Shown: positions 41,157 through 49,146 of the stretch, piece by piece
Numbering within the stretch: position 1 is the stretch's first letter
How the letters are laid out: every line of letters begins with the position of its first letter
Source of the DNA: an uncultured Mollicutes bacterium
GTDB taxonomy: Bacteria; Bacillota_I; Bacilli_A; RFN20; CAG-826
DNA: 64,000 nucleotides
NCBI GenBank assembly: GCA_900540395.1
Contig: UQFQ01000008.1
Coordinates: 5,541 to 69,540, forward strand
Direction: 5' to 3'
Notes under the pieces: model-generated
Told to the model about the DNA's origin: nothing
The model's input: only the letters and a program-made list of their open reading frames with translations
The model's database searches: none
Translations under genes and position numbers: made by a program

Positions 41157-42362
41157 ATGAAAAAATTAATTCCATTCGTAGCAGTAGCTTTATTAGGCGT
41201 TGTTGCTACATCATGTGGTGGTTCAGAAGGCACGCCTGTAAATGAACGTCCACTCGTTTTCTATAACAGACAACCAGTTAAAGCTGGAACCACTGAAGTC
41301 GATAGTTCTGTTATGAACTGGAGCGATCTTACTTTCTATGGTGGATTTGACGCAGTTGCTGGTGGCGATACACAAGGTCAAATGGTTTTAGATTATATTA
41401 AAGCTAACGCTGCTGAAATGGATGTTGATGGAGATGGTCAAATTGGTTACGTTTTAGCTATTGGACAAAATTCACACAACGATTCATCTGCTCGTACAAT
41501 TGGTGTTAGAAAAGCTTTAGGTACTGGAGAAACTGCTGATGATACAGTCGCTACAGGAACTGGAAAAGTTAAAGCTAATGACGGAAAAGAATATACAATT
41601 AAAGAATTAGCTTGCAAAGAAATGAGAGATAGTGCAGGTCCATGGAGCCAAACTGTTGCTGCAGACACTATGGGTACCTGGGTTAACCAATATGGAAACA
41701 AAATTAACTTAGTAGTTTCTAACAACGATGGTATGGCTGAAGGTATGATTGGTCAATATGCTGGAAGAGTTATCCCAACATTTGGTTATGATGCAAACGC
41801 TTCAACACTTGATCTTATAATTAAAGGCGGTTCAATGAAAGGTACAATTTCTCAAAATCACCATGCTCAAGTTTTGACAATCTTACAACTTTTAAGAAAT
41901 TATTTTGATGGCTTAACTGGTTCTGAACTTTATACAGCAGGATTCTCTAAAGCTGATAAAGCTGGCAATCAAATTTTATCCGCTGATGTTAGCTATACAA
42001 GTTCTACAAAAGCATTACTTGCTGAAAACGGTATAGTTACAGCTGAAAATGCACAAAGTGTTAAAGATGATACCCTTGATTCAGGTATTAAGAATAAGAC
42101 TTCTGATACTGTAAAACATAAGATCTTATGGACAGTTTATTCTGCAACAGATAACTTCCTTAATCAATCATATGTTCCAACAGCTAAGAGATATCTTGAC
42201 TACTATAATTTCGAAGTTCAATGGGTTTATGGCGATGGTACAGCTGAGACAAGTATTACCAACTCATTCACAAACCTTGAAAACTATGATGCTTATGTAG
42301 TTAACATGGTTGAGACAACCAGTGGTAGTTTGTATCAAAATTTACTTGATCAAGCTTCTTAA
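41157..42362 (+). CDS. mglB: Galactose-binding lipoprotein MglB, circularly permuted
   Basis: A 401-residue lipoprotein (lipobox VATSC, Cys20). Residues 31-320 match the part of galactose-binding proteins that normally follows the first crossover: RPLVFYNRQP (31-40), a DVDGDGQIG calcium-loop-like site (about 89-97), GQNSHNDSSART (about 103-114), the VVSNNDGMAEG sugar site (about 186-196) and TFGYDAN (about 208-214). Residues 321-401, HKILWTVYSATDNF.. to ..LLDQAS, match the normal N-terminal segment. The canonical paralogue at 50845 has these blocks at 31-110 and 111 onward, in the opposite order. It presumably captures galactose or methyl-galactoside for MglAC. Ribosome site TAGGAGGA. Confidence 0.88.
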   Translation: MKKLIPFVAVALLGVVATSCGGSEGTPVNERPLVFYNRQPVKAGTTEVDSSVMNWSDLTFYGGFDAVAGGDTQGQMVLDYIKANAAEMDVDGDGQIGYVLAIGQNSHNDSSARTIGVRKALGTGETADDTVATGTGKVKANDGKEYTIKELACKEMRDSAGPWSQTVAADTMGTWVNQYGNKINLVVSNNDGMAEGMIGQYAGRVIPTFGYDANASTLDLIIKGGSMKGTISQNHHAQVLTILQLLRNYFDGLTGSELYTAGFSKADKAGNQILSADVSYTSSTKALLAENGIVTAENAQSVKDDTLDSGIKNKTSDTVKHKILWTVYSATDNFLNQSYVPTAKRYLDYYNFEVQWVYGDGTAETSITNSFTNLENYDAYVVNMVETTSGSLYQNLLDQAS

Positions 42363-42384
42363 TTTTGTTTAACTTATGATTTTA

Positions 42385-42429
42385 AGGCCACTGAACCTCT
42401 TTAAAAAGGTGTTAGTGGCCTATTTTATT
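42385..42429 (+). terminator. Hairpin between mglB and mglA (partial terminator)
   Basis: AGGCCACT (42385-42392) pairs with AGTGGCCT (42414-42421), with a further inner ACCT/AGGT pairing, then ATTTTATT. It would lower mglA-mglC expression relative to mglB, a common arrangement for binding-protein operons. Confidence 0.7.
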
Positions 42430-42446
42430 AATTTATGGAGACTATT

Positions 42447-43940
42447 ATGAGCGAAAATATTTTGGAACTTAAAAATATATCAAAAGCATTCGGCAGAAAT
42501 AGAGTCCTCACAAATATTAATCTTGAACTTAAAAAAGGCACTGTTTTAGGCCTTATGGGGGAGAACGGTGCTGGCAAGTCAACGATGATGAAAATACTTT
42601 TTGGTATTTACTCAAAAGACGACGGAAGAATTTTTTTTGATGGAAAAGAAGTTGAATTTTCTAATCCTAAAGATGCACTTGAAAATGGTGTAGCTATGGT
42701 TCATCAAGAGTTAAACCAATGTCTTGACAGAAACGTTGTTGATAATTTGTTCTTAGGCAAATATAGAACTAAGTTTGGTGTAATTAACGAAAAGATCATG
42801 AGAGAAAAAGCTAACCAATTATTTAAAAGGCTTGGTATTTTTGTCGATTTAGACGTTCCTATGAGAACGATGTCTGTCTCACAAAGACAAATGTGTGAAA
42901 TCGCAAAAGCAGTTTCTTATGATGCTAAGGTAATTGTCCTTGATGAGCCTACATCTTCTTTAACAGAAAGAGAAGTTAGAAAACTATTTAAAATTGTTTC
43001 TGATTTAAGAGCTCAAGGTGTTTCATTCATTTATATTTCTCATAAGATGGATGAAATTTTTGAAATTTGTGATGAAGTTAGTGTTTTGAGAGACGGCCAT
43101 ATGATTATGACTAAACCTGTCAAGGACACAAATATGAATGAACTAGTTGCTGCAATGGTTGGAAGATCTTTAGAGCAAAGATTCCCTCCTGTTGATAACG
43201 TTCCTGGAGAAACAATACTTGAGGTTAATAATTTATCAACTAAATACGCACCAGCTTTAAAGGATGTTTCTTTTTCGGTTAGAAAAGGTGAAGTTTTTGG
43301 TATTTATGGATTAGTTGGCGCTGGACGTAGCGAACTTTTAGAAGCACTTTTTGGTGCGAGAAGTGTTGCTACTGGCGACATTATTTATAAGAATAAAAAA
43401 ATGAACTTTAGAAATACCAAAGATGCTATGAATGCTCATTTTGCTTTTGTTACCGAAGAAAGAAAAGTAAATGGTATGTTTGCAAAGGGTTCATTGATTT
43501 ATAACACTTGCATTTGTAATTTGGATAGATACAAAAAATTCTATGCTTTATCTAACAAGAAAATGCGTGATGCTACAATAAAAGAGCTAAATTTGATGAA
43601 CACTAAATATAGTGATGAAACAGATTTAATTACTTCTTTATCAGGTGGTAACCAACAAAAGGTTATTATTGGGAAATGGCTAGAAAGATCACCAGATGTT
43701 TTATTACTTGATGAACCAACAAGAGGTATCGATATTGGTGCGAAGTATGAAATTTATCAATTGATTAATCGAATTGCTAAAGAAGGAAAAGTTATTATTG
43801 TTGTTTCTAGCGAAATGCCAGAAATTTTAGGTATTACTAATAGAATTGCAGTTATGAGTAATTATCGTTTGGCTGGAATAGTTAATACTAAAGAAACCAA
43901 TCAAGAAGAATTACTTAGATTAAGTGCAATGTATTTATAG
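42447..43940 (+). CDS. mglA: Galactose/methyl-galactoside importer ATPase MglA
   Basis: A 497-residue sugar-importer ATPase with two fused nucleotide-binding domains. The first has GENGAGKST (Walker A), signature MSVSQRQMCEIAKA and VLDEPTSSLTE. The second has the usual degenerate Walker A LVGAGRSELLEALFG, signature SLSGGNQQKVIIGKW and LLDEPTRGIDIG. These are hallmarks of the MglA/RbsA group. ATG 42447 is preferred over 42435 because GGAG sits six bases before it. It energises MglC. Confidence 0.93.
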   Translation: MSENILELKNISKAFGRNRVLTNINLELKKGTVLGLMGENGAGKSTMMKILFGIYSKDDGRIFFDGKEVEFSNPKDALENGVAMVHQELNQCLDRNVVDNLFLGKYRTKFGVINEKIMREKANQLFKRLGIFVDLDVPMRTMSVSQRQMCEIAKAVSYDAKVIVLDEPTSSLTEREVRKLFKIVSDLRAQGVSFIYISHKMDEIFEICDEVSVLRDGHMIMTKPVKDTNMNELVAAMVGRSLEQRFPPVDNVPGETILEVNNLSTKYAPALKDVSFSVRKGEVFGIYGLVGAGRSELLEALFGARSVATGDIIYKNKKMNFRNTKDAMNAHFAFVTEERKVNGMFAKGSLIYNTCICNLDRYKKFYALSNKKMRDATIKELNLMNTKYSDETDLITSLSGGNQQKVIIGKWLERSPDVLLLDEPTRGIDIGAKYEIYQLINRIAKEGKVIIVVSSEMPEILGITNRIAVMSNYRLAGIVNTKETNQEELLRLSAMYL

Positions 43941-43949
43941 GAGATTTTT

Positions 43950-45623
43950 ATGGATAGAGAAACTATTTCATTAGAAACCTATGATCTTAAAGCAGTTAAA
44001 CATGAAATTCATATTTTTCAAAAGAAATTAGCTGATTTAAGAAAAGATGGTTCTACTAAGTTATTATCCTTGGAAGAAGAAATTGGTATCTTAAAAGACG
44101 ATAAACAAGTTCCTTCTGAAGAGAAAAAAGAAAAAATCACTGCTTACAAAGAAGAAATTACAAAAGCAAAAGCAGTTAAGGCGGGCTATAAGGAAGAAGA
44201 AAAACAAATAGTCGGAGAAGCCAAGAAATATTTAAAAGAAAACTTTGATACATATTATTACGCAAAGAAAAAAGAAGCTGTAGAACTTAAAAAAGCCGAA
44301 ATGGCTAAATATGCTGAAGAACTCAACGCTTTAAAAGCAGAATTTGATGAAAAACTTTTAAAAGAAAAAGAGCCTTTAGAAGGTGAAACAAAAGATCAAA
44401 CTGCAGCTAGAGTTGCTATCTTAAAAAGAACAAAAGCGGCTAGATTATATGAGCTTAAGCTTAATCATAAGAAAAAATTATCGGATATTAAGACTGAAGT
44501 TCATGAAATCTACTTAGATAAAGTTAGATACTTAACAAGTTTTAACGATGATAAGCTCTTACCACTTGAAAAAGTTCAAGCAAGTTGGGAAAAATATGTC
44601 TTCCGTTTCAATATAAAAGACTTCTTACTCAAAAATGGTCTTTATATTGTTATGATTTTATTCTTCATTGTTTGTGGAATAATTTCTGAACCTATGGGTA
44701 AAGGTGCATTGTTTGATAGTAGATTTAGAAACATCTTTGAAATTCTTAATCAAGCTTCACCTCGTATATTCCTTGCTTTAGGTGTTGCAGGTTTAATTCT
44801 CCTTGCAGGTACTGACCTTTCTATTGGTAGAATGGTTGGCTTATCTACATGTATTACGTGTATGTTCTTGTATCCAGGCGTTAACGTTATGCCAGTTTTC
44901 GGGAACAACTTTGATTTTACTGCTATACCTGGCGCCGTTAGAATATTACTTGCTTTATTCTTCACCGTACTTGCTACAACTATATTCTCAACGATTGCAG
45001 GTTTCTTCTCAGCAAAATTCAAAATGCATCCATTTATTTCAACAATGGGTACACAACTTATTATTTTCGGTTTAACAGCAGTTGCAACTGAATCTATTAA
45101 CACCGGTGTTATTGATATGGATTTAAAAGATGCTATTGCTGGAAAAATCAATAATACATTCCCACTTTTATTAATATATGCAGTCTTATGTATTTTAATT
45201 GTTTCCTTCATTTGGAATAAAACAAAATTCGGTAAGAATATGTACGCTGTAGGTGGAAACGCAGAAGCTGCATCCGTTTCTGGTATTTCAGTTTTCTGGG
45301 TAACAATGGGCGTCTTCATTATGGCTGGTATCCTTTATGGTTTTGGTGGCTTCTTCGAAGCAGCTAGAATTGGTACAGGTAAATTTGATACTGGTACAGG
45401 TTATGAAACTGATGCTATCGCAGCTTGTGTTGTTGGTGGTATTTCATTCTCTGGTGGTATCGGTAAAATTAGCGGAGCTGTCTTTGGTGCTATCGTCTTT
45501 ACAGCTATGACTTATGCTTTAACATTCTTAGGAATCAACCCATATTATCAATATCTTTTAAGAGGTATCGTTATTATCGCGGCAGTTGCTCTTGACTGTT
45601 TGAAGTATTTGAAGAAAAAATAA
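43950..45623 (+). CDS. mglC: Galactose importer permease MglC with N-terminal coiled-coil extension
   Basis: 557 residues, where MglC/RbsC permeases have about 320-340. Residues about 1-210 are highly charged (Lys/Glu-rich) with heptad-like patterns such as LKKAEMAKYAEELNALKAEF, with no signal sequence or TM, so a cytosolic coiled coil. The membrane core starts near 225 (KNGLYIVMILFFIVCG) and holds the family motifs LALGVAGLILLAGTDLSIG, NMYAVGGNAEAASVSGI and IAACVVGGISFSGGIG. The extension is in frame after the GGAG ribosome site at 43940-43944 and is clearly part of the gene. Its partner is unknown; it may contact MglA, the sensor system or the nucleoid/cytoskeleton. Confidence 0.9.
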   Translation: MDRETISLETYDLKAVKHEIHIFQKKLADLRKDGSTKLLSLEEEIGILKDDKQVPSEEKKEKITAYKEEITKAKAVKAGYKEEEKQIVGEAKKYLKENFDTYYYAKKKEAVELKKAEMAKYAEELNALKAEFDEKLLKEKEPLEGETKDQTAARVAILKRTKAARLYELKLNHKKKLSDIKTEVHEIYLDKVRYLTSFNDDKLLPLEKVQASWEKYVFRFNIKDFLLKNGLYIVMILFFIVCGIISEPMGKGALFDSRFRNIFEILNQASPRIFLALGVAGLILLAGTDLSIGRMVGLSTCITCMFLYPGVNVMPVFGNNFDFTAIPGAVRILLALFFTVLATTIFSTIAGFFSAKFKMHPFISTMGTQLIIFGLTAVATESINTGVIDMDLKDAIAGKINNTFPLLLIYAVLCILIVSFIWNKTKFGKNMYAVGGNAEAASVSGISVFWVTMGVFIMAGILYGFGGFFEAARIGTGKFDTGTGYETDAIAACVVGGISFSGGIGKISGAVFGAIVFTAMTYALTFLGINPYYQYLLRGIVIIAAVALDCLKYLKKK

Positions 45624-45650
45624 TACAAATATTAAAAAACACAAAGTAAA

Positions 45651-45680
45651 ATATATGCATCTCGAAAGAGATGCATATAT
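45651..45680 (+). terminator. Strong GAAA-tetraloop hairpin after mglC
   Basis: ATATATGCATCTC (45651-45663), GAAA, GAGATGCATATAT (45668-45680): a perfect 13-base stem. On the plus strand no T run follows, so it may protect the mgl transcript 3' end rather than terminate by itself. Confidence 0.55.
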
Positions 45681-45700
45681 CATAAATGAAAGGAAAAAAT

Positions 45701-46018
45701 ATGGGCGGTTTAGAAATTTTCTTTTTATCTTTTATTATAGGTTTTGTTTCTAATTACATATTGGCTCTAAAATATTTAAGGTTTTTAAGGGGAGAAACCA
45801 AAACAAAGTACACCGATATAACGTTGATTTTAACCTCGATTATTTGGGGGACACCAATAATTTTATTTATGTATTGTATTTTTCCTGAAATTAGAATTGA
45901 AGATGCAAGCAAAAATAGAAGGCTTTTAATCAGCGAAATTATTATTCTTATAATTCAAATTGTAGCTGTTGTTTTACTTGGTTGTTTTGGACTTTTAACA
46001 ATTGGAAATTACAACTAA
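45701..46018 (+). CDS. Hypothetical three-TM membrane protein
   Basis: A 105-residue membrane protein of unknown family. ATG 45701 is chosen because AAAGGA lies nine bases upstream; ATG 45686 is in the same frame. Helices lie at about 4-24, 41-63 and 78-100. Between the first two is a basic loop (RFLRGETKTKY). It follows the mgl operon hairpin and is convergent with the next gene, the stops lying two bases apart. Confidence 0.6.
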   Translation: MGGLEIFFLSFIIGFVSNYILALKYLRFLRGETKTKYTDITLILTSIIWGTPIILFMYCIFPEIRIEDASKNRRLLISEIIILIIQIVAVVLLGCFGLLTIGNYN

Positions 46019-46020
46019 AA

Positions 46021-46845
46021 CTATTCTAAATTAATTTGATTTAATTTTTGTAAGAAAGTTAAAACTGAAAATAAATTAGATGCAGGTATATCTTTATCTA
46101 GATAAAGGTTAATCTTTCCATTATTTTCGATTTCAAAAGTTGAATAGGTAAAAAGGCTTTCTAAATTGACTTCATTTTCAATAATTTTGTGATAAGAAAA
46201 AGGTTTAAAAGTAGAGAAGTAGGATTTAACACTCTTCTCTTTTTTCTTAAATTTGGAGTAATTAGAGAGCAAAGTAAAGATGTAAAAAGAAACCTCGTCA
46301 TCTAAAAGGACAATATTGCATTTGCTTTCAATGCAACTCTTTAATGGAATTACTTCTTTAAAGTTAGGTATATTTGTTCTTACAAAACTATAAATGTCGT
46401 CTTTTTCATAATTAAACTTTTCGATAATACCTACTGATATATTGTTTTTATCAATTTTTGAATCGATGTATTGAGAATAGAAAGAAATTGCTTGATCAAT
46501 TTCGTTTTTTAAAAGATCTTTATCAATATTTTGATTATAGAAAATATAGACTTTTTTGCAGCCAAGGATTGTATCATCGTGAATTCTGAAAAGAAGGTTA
46601 TTCGATTTTAGACTTCTAAAATCTTGGTCGTCTAAAGTTTTGATAAAGAAGTTAACGTATTTTAAATCGTCGTCATCAAATTTATTTCTACGTCTTATTT
46701 TTTTAAAATCATCAAGTTCTGTAAAAACTTTTCCATCTGCTTTTACAAAAATTTCAATATTTCCATTGATTACATCATAACTTCTTAATGTCGATACTAC
46801 TGTGTCAGAAGAAGCAAAATCGTTCATGTCTAAATATATTTTCAT
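46021..46845 (-). CDS. Hypothetical protein, 274 residues
   Basis: I recognise no family. The protein is soluble (no signal peptide or TM) and rich in Asp, Lys, Asn and Phe. The start MKIYLDMNDFASSDTV suggests a beta strand with acidic turn. RRRNKFDDDDLKYVNFF (about 51-67) is a strongly charged patch. The gene is alone on the minus strand; the weak ribosome site GCGAGGC precedes it. Codon use matches its neighbours, so it is probably a real gene of the lineage. Confidence 0.6.
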   Translation of the reverse strand: MKIYLDMNDFASSDTVVSTLRSYDVINGNIEIFVKADGKVFTELDDFKKIRRRNKFDDDDLKYVNFFIKTLDDQDFRSLKSNNLLFRIHDDTILGCKKVYIFYNQNIDKDLLKNEIDQAISFYSQYIDSKIDKNNISVGIIEKFNYEKDDIYSFVRTNIPNFKEVIPLKSCIESKCNIVLLDDEVSFYIFTLLSNYSKFKKKEKSVKSYFSTFKPFSYHKIIENEVNLESLFTYSTFEIENNGKINLYLDKDIPASNLFSVLTFLQKLNQINLE

Positions 46846-46964
46846 AACTTGCCTCGCTTTAATAATTTTATCATGTATTAGAACTGTTTACTTATATAAG
46901 TTACAGACAATTTTGAAAGCAATTTAAAATTTGTATTAAATAAAAGTCTGTAGATTTTATTAAA

Positions 46965-47435
46965 TTATTTCGCAAACATCTCATCAAGTTTATTTAACAT
47001 TTCATTACTTACTCTACCTTTTAAATCTTCCTTTTTAATAAGTTTAAAATGTTCGTAAGTGAAAGAAGGAGAAACCATACAACCAACTAAAGTAAAGCTT
47101 TTACCCGTATATTTAGATCCGAAGATATGACCTTTCTTTACTAAATATTGTGGAGTAGAATCTTTAGAATTTATACCTAATTGAATTTCTTTATAGTTTA
47201 AATTTTCATCAAGTTCGATGATGGTACAATCATCTCCGCCTTGATAATACCGGAGCTCATCTTCTTTTAAAACATGCAAATGAGAGATGTCGTTTTCTCC
47301 AAGTAAAAAGAGAATTGATGAATATAATGATTGATTATTTTCATAATTAATTGATGAGTGATAAGTCTCTTTAAAATATCCTCCTTCAACGTGAGGAATC
47401 ATTTTAAATCGTTTAATAATTTCTTCTTTATTCAT
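46965..47435 (-). CDS. Cupin_5 (DUF985) family protein
   Basis: A 156-residue cupin of the DUF985 group: IPHVEGGYFKETYHS (about 13-27), SSILFLLGENDISHLHVLKEDEL (about 39-61, partly quoted), then YYQGGDD, and GCMVSPSFTYEHFKLI near the C-terminus. The family has the pattern DEx-Trp-x-x-Tyr here; this gene has CGG (47250-47252, residue 62) at the Trp position, which supports CGG being read as Trp. The function of the family is not established. The start lacks a ribosome site; TAGAAT is seven bases upstream. Confidence 0.82.
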   Translation of the reverse strand: MNKEEIIKRFKMIPHVEGGYFKETYHSSINYENNQSLYSSILFLLGENDISHLHVLKEDELRYYQGGDDCTIIELDENLNYKEIQLGINSKDSTPQYLVKKGHIFGSKYTGKSFTLVGCMVSPSFTYEHFKLIKKEDLKGRVSNEMLNKLDEMFAK

Positions 47436-47442
47436 ATTTACA

Positions 47443-47448
47443 ATTCTA
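47443..47448 (-). promoter_or_regulatory. -10 box seven bases before cupin start
   Basis: On the minus strand TAGAAT (47448-47443) precedes ATG 47435 by seven bases; no Shine-Dalgarno lies between, again a leaderless layout. No clear -35 was found. Confidence 0.4.
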
Positions 47449-47536
47449 CTAAAAAGAGACTTATTTTGAAATTTTTATCTTCAAAATATATAAGTAACAC
47501 TATCTAAATTTCATATAAAAAATACTGGTTTTTTGG

Positions 47537-47542
47537 TAAAAT
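47537..47542 (+). promoter_or_regulatory. -10 box eleven bases before the response regulator start
   Basis: TAAAAT (47537-47542) precedes ATG 47554 by eleven bases, giving a leader of at most about five bases and no ribosome site. The divergent cupin promoter is less than 100 bases away. Confidence 0.4.
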
Positions 47543-47553
47543 AATGGCTAGAT

Positions 47554-49146
47554 ATGTATAAAGTAATCATTGTTGACGATGAGGGTGCAGTAAGAGAAAG
47601 ACTCTACAACCAACTTATTAATTTCAACCACGATTTTGAAATTGTTGGGCAATATGAAAACGGCTATGATGCCTTAATTAGTGGCACACAGTTATGCCCA
47701 GATCTTTTAATTACCGATATTAAAATGCCTTATATTGATGGTATTGAGTTGATTAAAAGAATGAAACAAGAGTTACCACTTTTACAAACAATTATTATTA
47801 GTGGTTTTGATAGTTTTGATTATGCTAAGCAAGCTATATCTTTAGGCGTTATTGGCTACATTACAAAACCAATTACATTAGGCGAACTTGAAGAAACAAT
47901 TTCTAAAGCCAAAAACGAACTCGATAAAAGGATTAGTATTGATGATGATATCGAATCTTTAAAGCGTAGAGCAGATAGCGGATTAAAATTAATGCAAAAT
48001 AATGATTTGTCAAAACTCATCACTTTAAAAGATATCCCTGAAAACTTTAAAGAAAAGTTAGAAGCAGATGGGCTAGATTTAAACTATAAATATACGATTT
48101 TAGGTGCAATAGATTTTGATGATGCAATAGTTCAAATATCTTATGACAAAATGGAACTCGTAAGCCTATATTTAGAAAAATACATCAAAGAAGAGTTTGA
48201 AAAAACGAATATGAACTATGTTCTCTTTGATAATTCTTCTGAATTTGGTTTGTTCATTTTGTCTAATTCTCCATTTCAAAAAGAACAACTTCAAGAAAAA
48301 CTTGTAAGAATTTTAGCCAAAGTTAAAAGAGGTTGTCAGACTGAAATGTCAATTGGTTTAAGTGAAATAAAAGATGAAGAAGGCGAGCCTAAAAGTTATC
48401 GAGAGTTATATCGTCACGCTTTAAGAACTTTAGAATATAGAACAGTTATTGGAAGTAATATAGTTATTTTCTTTGATGATATTAATAAAAACAAGACAAC
48501 TAGTGGTAAAGTTGATGAAAACGAATTTAAAAATATTACTTATGAAGTACTATATGGTGAACTTTCTAATGCTAAAGAAAGAATTACTCGTCTATTAAAT
48601 ACGATTACAACAGATAACTTTAAAGATACTTACTTATTTATTTTAAATAACTTAATTGATGCATTATTAAAAGCTTGTGTTTCTCTTCAATTACTTTTTG
48701 CTACTTATATGAATTATGATGAAATAATAACAAAAGTACATTCTATAAAAAGTAACGAACAACTTTTTGATTTTTTTAATAATTTAGTGGATAACATTGA
48801 TGCCTTAAATAAAAGAAGTAGACAAAGCGGAGTTGAAACTTCATTTAATCAAATCCTTGTCTATATTCGTAACAATTACAATAAATCTACTTTGTCTTTA
48901 GAAGATGTTGCTAATGAGCTTGGATATTCAGTCAGCTATATTAGTGCAATTTTAAAGAAGAATAATACATCGTTTACTAAATTCTTAACCGATATCAGAA
49001 TGGAGAAAGCAAAAATTTTACTCCGTAATCCAGAAAATAAACTTTTAACTATCGCTAATGAAGTTGGCTATGACGACCCATATTATTTCTCACATTGTTT
49101 TAAAAAGAATACAGGCCTTTCTCCTGTTGAGTATAGAAAGAAATGA
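47554..49146 (+). CDS. YesN-type response regulator (REC + AraC)
   Basis: A 530-residue regulator. The receiver domain (1-120) has the acidic pair DDE (8-10), phosphoacceptor Asp55 in LLITDIKMP and the TKP Lys near 105. The middle region (about 130-420) is a YesN-like helical domain. The AraC DNA-binding domain (about 430-530) ends with DPYYFSHCFKKNTGLSPVEYRKK. Such regulators control sugar transport operons. Its TGA stop overlaps the ATG of the sensor kinase gene (ATGA), showing translational coupling. The likely target is the mgl and/or gal operon; this is inferred from the associated sugar-binding protein. Confidence 0.9.
   Translation: MYKVIIVDDEGAVRERLYNQLINFNHDFEIVGQYENGYDALISGTQLCPDLLITDIKMPYIDGIELIKRMKQELPLLQTIIISGFDSFDYAKQAISLGVIGYITKPITLGELEETISKAKNELDKRISIDDDIESLKRRADSGLKLMQNNDLSKLITLKDIPENFKEKLEADGLDLNYKYTILGAIDFDDAIVQISYDKMELVSLYLEKYIKEEFEKTNMNYVLFDNSSEFGLFILSNSPFQKEQLQEKLVRILAKVKRGCQTEMSIGLSEIKDEEGEPKSYRELYRHALRTLEYRTVIGSNIVIFFDDINKNKTTSGKVDENEFKNITYEVLYGELSNAKERITRLLNTITTDNFKDTYLFILNNLIDALLKACVSLQLLFATYMNYDEIITKVHSIKSNEQLFDFFNNLVDNIDALNKRSRQSGVETSFNQILVYIRNNYNKSTLSLEDVANELGYSVSYISAILKKNNTSFTKFLTDIRMEKAKILLRNPENKLLTIANEVGYDDPYYFSHCFKKNTGLSPVEYRKK

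Noticed and set aside
44750..45319. Long reverse open frame inside mglC
   Set aside because: It mirrors the codons of the permease core, has no ribosome site, and the plus-strand gene is unmistakable. Other reverse frames inside feoB, hndC, galT and the ABC permease were dismissed for the same reason.
46899..46960. TACAGAC..GTCTGTA inverted repeat as terminator or attachment site
   Set aside because: The arms are only seven bases with a loop of more than 35 bases in AT-rich DNA; no integrase or mobile gene is nearby.
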